Shown: positions 7,873 to 15,799, numbered from the stretch's first letter. The stretch is DNA of 41,393 bases from UBA9732 sp963621975 (GCA_963621975.1 CAVFGI010000017.1:1-41393); one strand, 5' to 3'. Notes: generated by a model not told the origin, from the letters alone. Numbers and translations: made by a program.

Positions 7873-8112
7873 ATGAACAAAATCATGATTGTACCTAATT
7901 CAGAGGAAGTATTTACCTCAAAGAAAAGTAAGCGCGGAGCTAAAGTATATGGGATTCCTCTTTCTAAGGAATTGGCATCATATATTGAGGATGCTGCACC
8001 ACAGGCTAACCAACGCAGATTGATTGATATGTTCTTTGCTGGAAAGTTTTCACCAATATCCATGGACACAGATGATGAAGATGAAGATATTGATTTTGGT
8101 GAGGATCTATAA
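7873..8112 (+). CDS. Small acidic-tailed protein coupled to tsaD
   Basis: 79 residues from ATG 7873. A TTG at 7858 with AGGGTGG a few bases upstream is an alternative start giving 84 residues, and the true start is not settled. I do not recognise a family. The protein has a basic first half with KKSKRGAKVYGIPLSKEL, a short helical middle with ANQRRLIDMFF, and a very acidic C-terminus (DTDDEDEDIDFGEDL). The stop codon abuts the tsaD start, so the two are translationally coupled. That spacing and the clean frame support a real gene. A tsaD-linked regulatory role is only inference. Confidence 0.6.
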   Translation: MNKIMIVPNSEEVFTSKKSKRGAKVYGIPLSKELASYIEDAAPQANQRRLIDMFFAGKFSPISMDTDDEDEDIDFGEDL

Positions 8113-9123
8113 ATGCGTGTTTTAGGAATTGAGACCTCTTGTGATGAGTGTTCTGCTGCTGTAGTTGAAGATGGCAGAAATATTCTTTCAAATGTTATTG
8201 CTACTCAAATTGAGCTGCATAGACCATTTGATGGAGTTGTGCCGGAGCTTGCGTCTCGTCTTCATACAGAATGGATTTCTCAAGTTGTAAACGCTGCAAT
8301 TAGGCAGGCTGGTTTGAAGGTTGAGGATATAGATGCTATTGCAGCTACATCTAGACCTGGGCTCTTGGGTTCACTTTTGGTTGGGCTTAATTTTGCTAAG
8401 GGTATGGCATGTGTGCTTAAGGTTCCTTTCATTGGAATAGATCACATTAGGGCACATTTGTATGCTCCTCAAATTGAACATCCGCTTGAATATCCGTATT
8501 TAGGTGTTCTTCTTTCTGGTGGACATACTGTTATATGTAAAGTAAACAGCTATGATGATATAGAGGTTCTTGGAACTACAATTGATGATGCCATTGGGGA
8601 GGCTTTTGACAAGGTGGCTAAACACTATGGCCTTGGCTACCCAGGTGGCGTTATGATTGACCGTCTTGCAAAAAGCGGAGACCCTTATGCCTTCAAGTTT
8701 TCTGGCTCCAAGATGGAAAAGGGTTTTCATCCGTACGATATTTCTTATTCCGGCTTGAAGACGGCTGTAATAAATCAGCTCGATATTTTCTCTACTGGCA
8801 AGGAGGCTACGCCTGAAAATATTGCTGCAAGTTTTCAACGAGTAGCTGTTGGTATGCTTATGAAGAGAGTAGAAAAAGCCCTAGAAGATACTGGTCTTAA
8901 ACGCATTTCTGCCGGTGGTGGTGTTGCTGCAAATTCGCTGGTTAGAAGCTCTTTAAAAGCACTTGAAGAGAAGGGTTTTGAAGTTTCTTTTCCTAGCTTG
9001 AAATTGTGTACAGACAACGGAGCAATGGTCGCTGGGCTGGGTTATAGGTATATTTCTGACGGAATTGTATCGGATTACGGCATCACTGCTAGTGCCCGTG
9101 TAAGTGCTTTTAAGAAAGCTTAA
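8113..9123 (+). CDS. tsaD: tRNA N6-adenosine threonylcarbamoyltransferase
   Basis: 336 residues, the usual length. TsaD transfers the threonylcarbamoyl group from the TsaC/TsaC2 product to A37 of ANN-decoding tRNAs, in a complex with TsaB and TsaE. The N-terminal LGIETSCDECSAAVVEDG nucleotide-binding strand is diagnostic, followed by a family-typical DHIRAH metal-binding pair, LLSGGHT, and the GLGYPGG and SGLKTA segments. The C-terminal SAGGGVAANS and CTDNGAMVAGLG motifs complete the ASKHA fold. ATG 8113 begins directly after the stop of the preceding small gene. tsaB, tsaC and tsaE are not nearby. The following hairpin (9129-9152) may end transcription. Confidence 0.96.
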   Translation: MRVLGIETSCDECSAAVVEDGRNILSNVIATQIELHRPFDGVVPELASRLHTEWISQVVNAAIRQAGLKVEDIDAIAATSRPGLLGSLLVGLNFAKGMACVLKVPFIGIDHIRAHLYAPQIEHPLEYPYLGVLLSGGHTVICKVNSYDDIEVLGTTIDDAIGEAFDKVAKHYGLGYPGGVMIDRLAKSGDPYAFKFSGSKMEKGFHPYDISYSGLKTAVINQLDIFSTGKEATPENIAASFQRVAVGMLMKRVEKALEDTGLKRISAGGGVAANSLVRSSLKALEEKGFEVSFPSLKLCTDNGAMVAGLGYRYISDGIVSDYGITASARVSAFKKA

Positions 9124-9128
9124 ATGAT

Positions 9129-9152
9129 ATAGAGGTTTTGCAAAAGCTCTAT
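9129..9152. terminator. Hairpin after tsaD
   Basis: ATAGAG-G-TTTTGCAAAA-G-CTCTAT is an almost perfect inverted repeat. It lies 5 bases after the tsaD stop, with its last base touching the -35 box of the following tRNA promoter. There is no T-run directly after it, so it may act as a 3'-end stabiliser or weak terminator. It resembles the hairpin at 6558-6578. Confidence 0.45.
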
Positions 9153-9181
9153 TGACAATAGGTTAGTTTTTTTAGTATGCT
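9152..9181 (+). promoter_or_regulatory. Promoter of the tRNA-Gln/tRNA-Glu unit
   Basis: TTGACA (9152-9157), 18 bases, TATGCT (9176-9181). The predicted start near 9188 is about 9 bases before the tRNA-Gln gene. Confidence 0.65.
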
Positions 9182-9196
9182 CAATTCGTTCGTTTT

Positions 9197-9267
9197 TGGG
9201 ATGTAGTGTAATGGTAACACTGCAGATTCTGGTTCTGCCTTTGGGGGTTCGAATCCCTCCATCCCAG
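9197..9267 (+). tRNA. tRNA-Gln (anticodon CTG)
   Basis: Cloverleaf: acceptor TGGGATG with CATCCCA, the U1-A72 pair being typical of tRNA-Gln. D-stem GTGT/AC-rich partner, anticodon stem GCAGA/TCTGC with loop TTCTGGT, T-arm GGGGG-TTCGAAT-CCCTC. Discriminator G. CCA is not encoded. Anticodon CTG reads CAG. Confidence 0.93.
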
Positions 9268-9278
9268 TTGTGAATGAT

Positions 9279-9350
9279 GGTTCCATCGTCTAGGGGTTAG
9301 GACGGGAGATTCTCAGTCTCTAAACAGGGGTTCGATTCCCCTTGGAACTA
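9279..9350 (+). tRNA. tRNA-Glu (anticodon CTC)
   Basis: Cloverleaf: acceptor GGTTCCA with TGGAACT (first pair G-U), D-stem GTCT/GGAC, anticodon stem GGAGA/TCTCT with loop TTCTCAG, T-arm AGGGG-TTCGATT-CCCCT. Anticodon CTC reads GAG. It is 11 bases after tRNA-Gln and shares its transcript. CCA is not encoded. Confidence 0.93.
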
Positions 9351-9359
9351 AAGATGATA

Positions 9360-9386
9360 GGCAACCTTCTAGGTTGTCTTTTTTTT
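9360..9386 (+). terminator. Intrinsic terminator of the tRNA-Gln/Glu unit
   Basis: GGCAACCT-TCT-AGGTTGTC forms an 8-bp stem with one G-T pair, followed directly by eight T (9379-9386). It also shows that the following ABC-F gene cannot start upstream of this point. Confidence 0.92.
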
Positions 9387-9437
9387 GAGCTTTTGACGGA
9401 TTTGACGGCTTTTGACGGTCTGCACAAGGAGATTGAT

Positions 9438-11072
9438 ATGATTACTGCTTCCGATATTTCTCTGTCTTATGGCACGCAGGTGCTTTTTAAGAATGTTAAC
9501 ATCAAATTCACGCCAGGCAATTGCTACGGTATCATTGGTGCCAATGGAGCAGGAAAATCTACTTTTCTGAAAATCTTAAGCGGTGAGATTGAGCCAGATA
9601 CTGGTGAGGTTATTATTACTGCTGGTCAACGTATGGCTGTGCTTCGTCAGGATCACTTTGCTTTTAATTCTTACACTGTTTTGGATACCGTAATTATGGG
9701 ATACCAAAAGCTTTATGATATTCGTAAAGAACGTGAAGAAATCTACTTAAAGGAAGATTTTTCTGAAGAAGATGGCATTAGGGCTGCTGAACTTGAGAGT
9801 GAGTTTGCTGAACTTGGTGGATGGGAAGCAGAGGCAGATGCTGGTGTTCTTCTTGATGGTCTTGGAATTCCTGTTTCAATGCATGATAAGTTAATGAGTG
9901 ACATTGAAGACAATATTAAAGTTCGTGTTCTTCTTGCTCAGGCTCTTTTTGGTAACCCAGATATCTTGCTTTTGGACGAGCCTACAAACCACTTGGATTT
10001 GGAATCTATTCACTGGCTTGAGGATTTTTTAAGCGATTTTAATAATACGGTTATTGTTGTATCTCACGACCGACATTTCTTAAATACTGTTTGTACGCAT
10101 ATTGCAGATATCGATTTTGGTCGTATTCAACTTTATGTGGGAAATTACGATTTCTGGTACATGTCCAGCCAGCTTGTTGCTAAGCAGATGAAGGATGAAA
10201 AGAAGCGTAGGGAAGAGAAGATTGCTGAGCTGAAGGAGTTTATTCAGAGGTTCTCAAGTAATGTGGCCAAGGCACGTCAAGCAACCAGCCGTAAGAAGCT
10301 TATTGATAAGCTTACAATTGACGATATTCAGCCCTCTAGTAGGCGTTTTCCGTATGTGGCCTTTAAGCCAAATAGGGAATGTGGTAAGAACATCTTGGAG
10401 ATTAAGGATCTATGCAAGACAATTGATGGTTCGGCTGTGTTGGATCATTTAAATCTCTTGATAAATAATGGTGACAAGATTGCTTTTGTGGGGCCAAATC
10501 ACTATGCCAAGACTGTGTTGTTTCAGATTATTACTGGCAATATGGAGCCTGACAGTGGTGAATATAACTGGGGTGTTACTACTTCTCAGGGTTATTTTCC
10601 TAAGAATAATGATTACATGTTCCTAGATGATATGACTATTACAGATTGGCTTAGCCAGTTTGTTGAAGATGCGGATGAGACATATATTAGATCATTCCTT
10701 GGGCGTATGCTTTTTTCTGGAGATGAGGCTTTAAAGAGTTGTAAGGTTCTTTCTGGAGGTGAAAAGGTTCGTTGTGTGCTTTCTAAACTTATGCTTGAGG
10801 GTGCTAACTGTCTTATATTTGATGAGCCAACCAGCCATCTTGACCTTGAGTCTATCCAGAGTTTGAACAATGGTTTGATTGATTTTAAGGGAGTTGTCCT
10901 TTTCAATTCTCATGACCACCAGTTTGTGGATTCTATTGCAAACAGAATTATTGAGTTTACACCTAATGGAATTATTGACCGTTATATGAAATTTGATGAC
11001 TATGTTGCAGATCCTGCAATTAAGGCTTTACGTATGGAAAAATATGGTTCAAAGTCAGCTGTTGCGCTTTGA
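9438..11072 (+). CDS. ABC-F family ATPase, YkpA/YbiT type
   Basis: 544 residues. An open frame extends back into the tRNA-Glu gene and terminator, so the real start is ATG 9438, preceded by AAGGA (9426-9430). Soluble, with two ABC domains and no membrane segments. The first domain has GANGAGKST and LLLDEPTNHLD, with a degenerate signature. The second has VLSGGEKVR and LIFDEPTSHLD; its Walker A is GPNHYAKT, an altered loop that I recall as usual in the YkpA branch. The linker of charged helices lies around residues 240-290. ABC-F proteins bind the ribosomal E site and act on stalled or slow ribosomes; the specific role of the YkpA branch is less clear. coaX starts 28 bases downstream. Confidence 0.93.
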   Translation: MITASDISLSYGTQVLFKNVNIKFTPGNCYGIIGANGAGKSTFLKILSGEIEPDTGEVIITAGQRMAVLRQDHFAFNSYTVLDTVIMGYQKLYDIRKEREEIYLKEDFSEEDGIRAAELESEFAELGGWEAEADAGVLLDGLGIPVSMHDKLMSDIEDNIKVRVLLAQALFGNPDILLLDEPTNHLDLESIHWLEDFLSDFNNTVIVVSHDRHFLNTVCTHIADIDFGRIQLYVGNYDFWYMSSQLVAKQMKDEKKRREEKIAELKEFIQRFSSNVAKARQATSRKKLIDKLTIDDIQPSSRRFPYVAFKPNRECGKNILEIKDLCKTIDGSAVLDHLNLLINNGDKIAFVGPNHYAKTVLFQIITGNMEPDSGEYNWGVTTSQGYFPKNNDYMFLDDMTITDWLSQFVEDADETYIRSFLGRMLFSGDEALKSCKVLSGGEKVRCVLSKLMLEGANCLIFDEPTSHLDLESIQSLNNGLIDFKGVVLFNSHDHQFVDSIANRIIEFTPNGIIDRYMKFDDYVADPAIKALRMEKYGSKSAVAL

Positions 11073-11100
11073 GCTAGATTGTGACCACGGAGGTATTATC

Positions 11101-11841
11101 TTGCTTTTAGCTGTTGATATTGGAAATACAAATATTGTTACTGCTCTTCATGATGGGGCTTCGTGGGTTTTACATAAGCGCATTAAAACCAAAAGTACTC
11201 ATGCTATTTCAGATTTTGCTGAGATTATGAAAACTGTTACTTTTGAAAAGGCTGTTGTGAGTAGTGTTGTTCCAATGCTTACAAACAACATTGTTTATGA
11301 AATCTTCCAACGTGGTGGCTTTATGCCAGTAATTGTTGACAAGAATGTAAATACTGGCCTTGTAAAGGATTCCATTCCAATTGAACTTGGTTCTGATATT
11401 CTTTGCAATCTTGCTGAGGCTCATAGGCTCTATCCCAATGATTATGTTACTGTAGCTGATTTTGGGACTGCATTTACAACTGAGACTATCTCTCCAGCAG
11501 GGGAGGTTTTGGGTGTTACTATTGGTCCGGGCATGATGACTTCAGTTAAGGCTCTTTTTCAAAACACCGCCCAACTTCCAGAAATTAGGCTGGATTTACC
11601 TTCAACTGTGTTGGGAAGAAATACTATTGAATCTATTCGTGCAGGTGTTCTTTTTGGCTTCACAGGTCAGTTTTCAGCTATTATTGCTCAGATTGAGAAG
11701 GAATTAGGCCACAAGGTTAAAGTTATTGCTACGGGTGGTTTTTCTCGATACATCACAGGATACGTTAAAGTTGACCGTGCAGATGTCAGTCATACAATCA
11801 ATGGTGCAAAGTATATTTGTGAGTTGAATAGTCAACTGTAA
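11101..11841 (+). CDS. coaX: Type III pantothenate kinase
   Basis: 246 residues from a TTG at 11101, with GGAGG (11089-11093) 7 bases upstream; the longer open frame overlaps the ABC-F gene. CoaX phosphorylates pantothenate with ATP, the first step of coenzyme A synthesis, and is not feedback-inhibited by CoA. The N-terminus LAVDIGNTNIVTAL is the phosphate-binding signature. VVSSVVPML, VADFGTAFTTE and GVTIGPGMMTS follow, with TGGFS near the C-terminus. The gene converges on the minus-strand peptidase-like gene with only one base between stops. Other CoA genes are not visible. Confidence 0.94.
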   Translation: MLLAVDIGNTNIVTALHDGASWVLHKRIKTKSTHAISDFAEIMKTVTFEKAVVSSVVPMLTNNIVYEIFQRGGFMPVIVDKNVNTGLVKDSIPIELGSDILCNLAEAHRLYPNDYVTVADFGTAFTTETISPAGEVLGVTIGPGMMTSVKALFQNTAQLPEIRLDLPSTVLGRNTIESIRAGVLFGFTGQFSAIIAQIEKELGHKVKVIATGGFSRYITGYVKVDRADVSHTINGAKYICELNSQL

Positions 11842-11842
11842 T

Positions 11843-12892
11843 CTATTGCAAGAAGAAGCCACGTTTGACAAGTTCTATAGTTTTGCCTTTGCAATTGGTT
11901 GCAAAAATGTTAAGTTTTGGGTCTAAGTGTAGCTTTAATGTATAAAGGCACTTGTTAAAATAGTCTGGTAGTGAACTTTCATCTTCTGGTATTGTTGCTA
12001 GTCCCTCTACAAGAGAGCCTCCTAAATGTAGGATAAACTCTTTATCTTTGAAAGAGATAAAGCCAGGTTTTTTTAGATTTTCATCAAAGTTGAATAGGGT
12101 ATCTAATTCTTTTGAATGAGTCCAATCTACTAGTTTTCCATCTTTGAATACTAGAATGCAATCCAAATCTTTACCAAGAACCTTGCACTGGGCTTCTAGT
12201 TTTCCATCTATAAAGTTGCAATCTGTTATAAATGAAATAACATCAAAGTTTAGGCTGTTTAAAAATTTACGTCCGCTTGGAAGAACTTGTGTTCCTCCCA
12301 TAAAACGAGCACCTTCAGGTATTTGCACAGTAAAATCTGTATTCTTTCCTGTAAGATGTAGCAGAATAGAATCCAATTGTTGCAAGTATTGTCTTCTATA
12401 ATCTGCGACAAGACATTGATTTTCAATTCCAAGATCAATTTTATTGTTTATATCATCCCATTGTTGGGTGTTGTTATCATGTATTTTTGCAACACACCAT
12501 GGTACGGAAATACGTCTATTTAGTAAAACAGGTTCTGCAAGATGACCAAATTTTTGGACTGTTACCAGATCCTCTTTATCAACAATGAGTTCTAAGTATT
12601 CTTCTTTGTTTTCCTGTTTTTCTTCACTTTCATGCGCAAGGCGTAGCATTGCAAAACTTTGAGGATCAAGCGCAGGTGGAGCTGGATCAAATTCTATTAC
12701 TTGATTTGGCTTTCCTTTATCAGTAACAACTATTTTTACTGTCACTCTTGTAATTTCCAGTGCTGTATTTGCTATTTCTTTTGCAAACTCTAGGTCAATT
12801 TCTTCCGTGTTTATTGAGAGTGCATCACCAGCTCTTAGTTTGAGTAGGTCTGCAACAATTGTTTTTGCGTATGCCTGTCTGCTATTATTCAC
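11843..12892 (-). CDS. M29 aminopeptidase-like protein lacking the metal ligands
   Basis: 349 residues from a GTG start with no clear ribosome site. Overall order and spacing follow the M29 (AmpS/PepT) aminopeptidases: an N-terminal YAKTIVADLLKLRAGDALSI block, RRISVPWCVAKIHDNNTQQW in the middle, then TDFTVQIPEGARFMGG and ILVFKDGKLVDW. The residues that bind the two metals in M29 enzymes are not found. The Glu of the P-T-E-E-V segment falls in a region reading FDVISFITDC, the HLAIG histidine motif reads LYTLKLHL, and the terminal HVDFMIG motif is gone. It is also somewhat shorter than active members (~410 residues). I infer a catalytically dead or repurposed relative. Family assignment is moderate. 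Confidence 0.5.
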   Translation of the reverse strand: MNNSRQAYAKTIVADLLKLRAGDALSINTEEIDLEFAKEIANTALEITRVTVKIVVTDKGKPNQVIEFDPAPPALDPQSFAMLRLAHESEEKQENKEEYLELIVDKEDLVTVQKFGHLAEPVLLNRRISVPWCVAKIHDNNTQQWDDINNKIDLGIENQCLVADYRRQYLQQLDSILLHLTGKNTDFTVQIPEGARFMGGTQVLPSGRKFLNSLNFDVISFITDCNFIDGKLEAQCKVLGKDLDCILVFKDGKLVDWTHSKELDTLFNFDENLKKPGFISFKDKEFILHLGGSLVEGLATIPEDESSLPDYFNKCLYTLKLHLDPKLNIFATNCKGKTIELVKRGFFLQ

Positions 12893-12917
12893 TGTTTTAT
12901 TTTATACTTTATGGCTT

Positions 12918-12946
12918 TTGTGTGCTAGACAAATCATTGAGATAAT
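12918..12946 (+). promoter_or_regulatory. Promoter of rpsU
   Basis: TTGTGT (12918-12923), 17 bases, GATAAT (12941-12946). The predicted start near 12953 gives a ~45-base leader. Confidence 0.55.
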
Positions 12947-12998
12947 GTTAATTTACTAACCGATTCTTGAGCCTTTAGGCAGAGGGGGTGAGTTTGTA

Positions 12999-13208
12999 AT
13001 GGCATACGTAAAAGTTGATGAGACTGAACCACTAGAGAAAGCAATTAAGCGTTTTAAAAGAATGGTTGAGAAAGAGGGAGTTATCCGCGAGTATAAGATG
13101 CGCGAATACTTTGAGAAGCCATCTGCCATCCAGCATCGTAAGAACAAGGCTTTAGCCAGAAAACAGATGCTGAAAGTCAAGAAGATGCGTAATTCTAAGG
13201 TTTATTAA
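12999..13208 (+). CDS. rpsU: 30S ribosomal protein bS21
   Basis: 69 residues, within the usual 58-70. The protein is strongly basic and begins MAYVKVDETEPLEKAIKRFK, with REYFEKPSAIQHRKNKA in the middle, the classic bS21 pattern. bS21 joins late to the small subunit, near the 16S anti-Shine-Dalgarno region, and helps initiation. The ribosome site is GGGGGTG before ATG 12999. The gene stands alone with its own promoter upstream and a strong terminator downstream. Confidence 0.96.
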   Translation: MAYVKVDETEPLEKAIKRFKRMVEKEGVIREYKMREYFEKPSAIQHRKNKALARKQMLKVKKMRNSKVY

Positions 13209-13210
13209 TG

Positions 13211-13253
13211 AAAAAAAAGAGCTGTTAGCGGTTGCCAACAGCTCTCTTTTTTT
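13211..13253. terminator. Bidirectional terminator between rpsU and pfp
   Basis: AGAGCTGTT (13218-13226) pairs with AACAGCTCT (13237-13245), with eight A on the left and seven T on the right. It can stop transcription of rpsU (rightward) and of pfp (leftward). Confidence 0.92.
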
Positions 13254-13263
13254 GCCAAGGTGT

Positions 13264-14922
13264 TTACTCTTGGTGCTCCAAAGCAAGAGTCATGGTTGTT
13301 TGGTCACAAACAGAGGCTGGACCAAAGTACTGGATAGCACCAGGGAAGGTGAAGCAAGTCTCTTCAGCCCATTGAGCCCTATTTTTTTCAAAGTACATAA
13401 ATGGCTTGCCATTAAGCTCAACAAGAGCTTTTTTTATAACCGGTTTTTTCTCACCATGGCGCTGTTCCATGTTCATCATCATGGTAATTGGAATTCCACC
13501 TGCCATCCACTCAGAGGCGGGCTTTGAAAGGTTTGTTACACTTGAAAGATATCCAGTTAAGTTTGCACTAATGAGGAAGAAAGCATTGTAACCAAGGCTG
13601 TAGCAGTAGTCAGCATCAAAGTTGGAAGGGAATGCACAACGGCCTTCATATCCAAAGAAATGATTCTGTGTAGCAAACTTGCCAGAATAACTACCGTCTT
13701 TTTTCATCTGTTTGAGTTTTGCATCTACAGTCTGTATTAAAAGTTTTTCAGTTTCAATTTTACTAACTTGTACGTTTCCATGAGGGTCTCTGTCTGCAAG
13801 AAGTTGAGCCTTAATTTCAACAGGTAGACTATCAAAAACAGATTTTGACATGGTAGAAAGTTTATCTTCAACAAAACTAATTTTTTCACTAGAGGACTCA
13901 AGCTTATTAAACTCAGCCTCAGTTTTGGCAAGAAGATCGTTAATTTCTCCAATAAGAATCTTCAAAGAAGGAATGAATTCAATAAGTCCTTCTGGAACTA
14001 GACAAACACCAAAATTCATGCCTTTTTCAGCACGCTTTGCAACAATGTTAGCAATGTAGTTTGTAATATCTTCTACAGACTGGTTCTTTGCCTCAACTTC
14101 TTCACCAATAAGACAAATATTAGGTTGAGTTTGGAGTGCACATTCAAGAGCAATGTGGCTAGCACTTCTTCCCATGAGACGAATGAAATGCCAGTACTTA
14201 CGAGCAGAATTTGCATCTCTTTCAATATTACCAATCAGTTCTGAATATGTCTTTGTAGCAGTATCGAATCCAAAAGAAGTCTCAATACTTTCATTCTTGA
14301 GGTCTCCATCAATAGTCTTTGGACATCCTACAACACACACAGGCTCACCCTGAGCCCTAAAATACTCGGCCAATACAGCTGCATTTGTATTTGAATCGTC
14401 ACCACCAATGATAACAATTGCATTGATCTTGTGCTTGCGACACACCTGCGTGCAAACTGCAAACTGCTCTTTTGTCTCCAGCTTTGTTCTTCCTGAACCT
14501 ATAATATCAAAGCCACCAGTGTTTCTATACTCATTTATAAGTTCATCTGTCATAACAAGATATTTATCTTCAAGAATTCCACTTGGACCACCCATAAAAC
14601 CATAAAGCTGACTTTCCTTGTTCGCCTTTTTAAGAGCATCATATAGGCCACAAATAACATTATGTCCACCAGGAGCCTGACCACCAGAAAGGATTACACC
14701 AACGTTGAGTTTGGTTCCAACATTGTCATTATGACCCTTTTCAAAACTAACCTTTGGAAGTCCATAAGTGTTTGGGAAAAGAGACTTAAGTGCGTCTTGG
14801 TCACTTGCTGCATTTGTTTGTTTTCCATAATGTGGAACAATTTCAGCAATTTCGCCTCTAAGAACGGCTGGGAGCTTAGGTGCATACTCGTATCTTGCTT
14901 TTTGTAATGCGGAGATCTTCAT
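13264..14922 (-). CDS. pfp: Diphosphate--fructose-6-phosphate 1-phosphotransferase
   Basis: 552 residues, the long (beta-subunit-like) class of PPi-dependent phosphofructokinase. ATG 14922 is chosen because the upstream TTG frame extension contains the GGAGG ribosome site. It phosphorylates fructose 6-phosphate with pyrophosphate, reversibly, as the main glycolytic entry step in many spirochaetes. GVILSGGQAPGGHNVI, IIGGDDSNTNAA (the GGDD form marks PPi rather than ATP use), CPKTIDGDL and LMGRSASHIALECAL line the active site; PEGLIEFIP follows. A helical insert at ~300-400 is typical of this class. Monocistronic. Confidence 0.95.
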   Translation of the reverse strand: MKISALQKARYEYAPKLPAVLRGEIAEIVPHYGKQTNAASDQDALKSLFPNTYGLPKVSFEKGHNDNVGTKLNVGVILSGGQAPGGHNVICGLYDALKKANKESQLYGFMGGPSGILEDKYLVMTDELINEYRNTGGFDIIGSGRTKLETKEQFAVCTQVCRKHKINAIVIIGGDDSNTNAAVLAEYFRAQGEPVCVVGCPKTIDGDLKNESIETSFGFDTATKTYSELIGNIERDANSARKYWHFIRLMGRSASHIALECALQTQPNICLIGEEVEAKNQSVEDITNYIANIVAKRAEKGMNFGVCLVPEGLIEFIPSLKILIGEINDLLAKTEAEFNKLESSSEKISFVEDKLSTMSKSVFDSLPVEIKAQLLADRDPHGNVQVSKIETEKLLIQTVDAKLKQMKKDGSYSGKFATQNHFFGYEGRCAFPSNFDADYCYSLGYNAFFLISANLTGYLSSVTNLSKPASEWMAGGIPITMMMNMEQRHGEKKPVIKKALVELNGKPFMYFEKNRAQWAEETCFTFPGAIQYFGPASVCDQTTMTLALEHQE

Positions 14923-14954
14923 GATTTTATCCTCCAAGTAATTTTCTTAAGTGT

Positions 14955-14984
14955 ATTTTACTTTTTTGTAAGTATTTTGTTCAA
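14955..14984 (-). promoter_or_regulatory. Promoter of pfp
   Basis: On the minus strand TTGAAC (14979-14984), 18 bases, TAAAAT (14955-14960), ~33 bases before the start codon. Confidence 0.5.
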
Positions 14985-15018
14985 TCTAATACTCGTAAAA
15001 CATAAGACTTTATCTTAT

Positions 15019-15024
15019 TATAAT
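15019..15024 (+). promoter_or_regulatory. -10 box immediately before the DUF188 start codon
   Basis: A perfect TATAAT ends only 3 bases before ATG 15028 and there is no ribosome site, so transcription would begin about at the start codon (leaderless). The -35 position reads roughly TAAAAC, a poor match. Confidence 0.4.
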
Positions 15025-15027
15025 CAT

Positions 15028-15573
15028 ATGAATTTAACCTTGTGGATTGATGCTGATTCCATTCCAAAAAACCTTAGAAGTATAATTCTCAAAGCAGCCG
15101 TACGCATAAATGCTCAAGCTTATTTTGTCAGTGATAGAGTTCTTTCAGATGTTATTTTGTTTATTGAAGAGGACACTTTCAGAATTAGGAAGCTAAAAAG
15201 AGAAGAAGGCATTACAGATAAATCTGTACTTAAGTCTTATAAATCCAATATTCATTCAATTATTGTTCCTACCAACAGTAATAGTGCAGATGATTATATT
15301 GTTGAAAACTCCCAGCTTCCAGCCTTATGTATCACCCATGATATTCCTCTTGCTGCAAGAATGTTAGAGAAGGGGGCCTTAGCTATTGATGACAGGGGTG
15401 AAAGCTACACCCAAGAGAATATCAAACAAAGACTGGGCAATAGATCCATTAATCAACAACTTAGAGAGATGGGCATTTTTGATAATCAACAGTGTAAAAT
15501 GAAAGAATCCTCTTTTAAGTCTTTCGCAGATAACCTTGACCGCACCCTCACTTGCATACTAAAAAACCTTTAA
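15028..15573 (+). CDS. YaiI/YqxD family (DUF188) protein
   Basis: 181 residues from ATG 15028; an in-frame upstream start would lie in the pfp promoter region and adds a non-conserved extension. The N-terminus LTLWIDADSIPKNLRSIILK matches the DADxxPxxxxxxxxxAA signature of DUF188. DYIVENS, ALCITHDIPLAARMLEKGA and DDRGESYTQENI follow. These proteins have a PIN/NYN-like nuclease fold, with the D-A-D and T-x-D acids in the presumed metal site; their substrate is not known. The C-terminus carries about 30 extra residues. The gene is divergent from pfp and precedes the 6S RNA candidate. Confidence 0.88.
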   Translation: MNLTLWIDADSIPKNLRSIILKAAVRINAQAYFVSDRVLSDVILFIEEDTFRIRKLKREEGITDKSVLKSYKSNIHSIIVPTNSNSADDYIVENSQLPALCITHDIPLAARMLEKGALAIDDRGESYTQENIKQRLGNRSINQQLREMGIFDNQQCKMKESSFKSFADNLDRTLTCILKNL

Positions 15574-15620
15574 ATATCCTCTTCCAATGTGCTTTTTTGT
15601 GTGATACCATCAAATCAGTT

Positions 15621-15782
15621 GCGGAGTAGGAGCGTAATTCTCTTGCTCAAACTTTTCTTACGGATTCCGGCATAGAAACAGTGCATTGCTCCCGCCTTAG
15701 GGTTTTTAGGGAACAGAATCTGTGACTTAACTGGGGGTCCCCCTTGAACCATTGGTTCAAGAGATATAAGGTCCTACTCTGT
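15621..15782 (+). ncRNA. ssrS: 6S RNA candidate
   Basis: About 160 bases. The ends pair (GAGTAGGA 15624-15631 with TCCTACTC 15772-15779), and a second helix TCTCTTG/CAAGAGA lies just inside. On the 3' side is CTTGAACC-ATT-GGTTCAAG, a perfect 8-bp hairpin almost identical to the CCUUGAACC...GGUUCAAGG element of E. coli 6S RNA. The long closed rod with an open middle mimics a promoter bubble and sequesters sigma70 RNA polymerase in stationary phase. A CTCTTTTT run follows at ~15785-15791. A minus-strand frame across this interval is judged spurious. Exact ends are approximate. Confidence 0.68.
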
Positions 15783-15799
15783 AACTCTTTTTCTTCTGC

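Noticed and set aside
9342..9437. N-terminal extension of the ABC-F frame
   Set aside because: It overlaps the tRNA-Glu 3' end and its terminator; the start at 9438 has a ribosome site and the conserved N-terminus.
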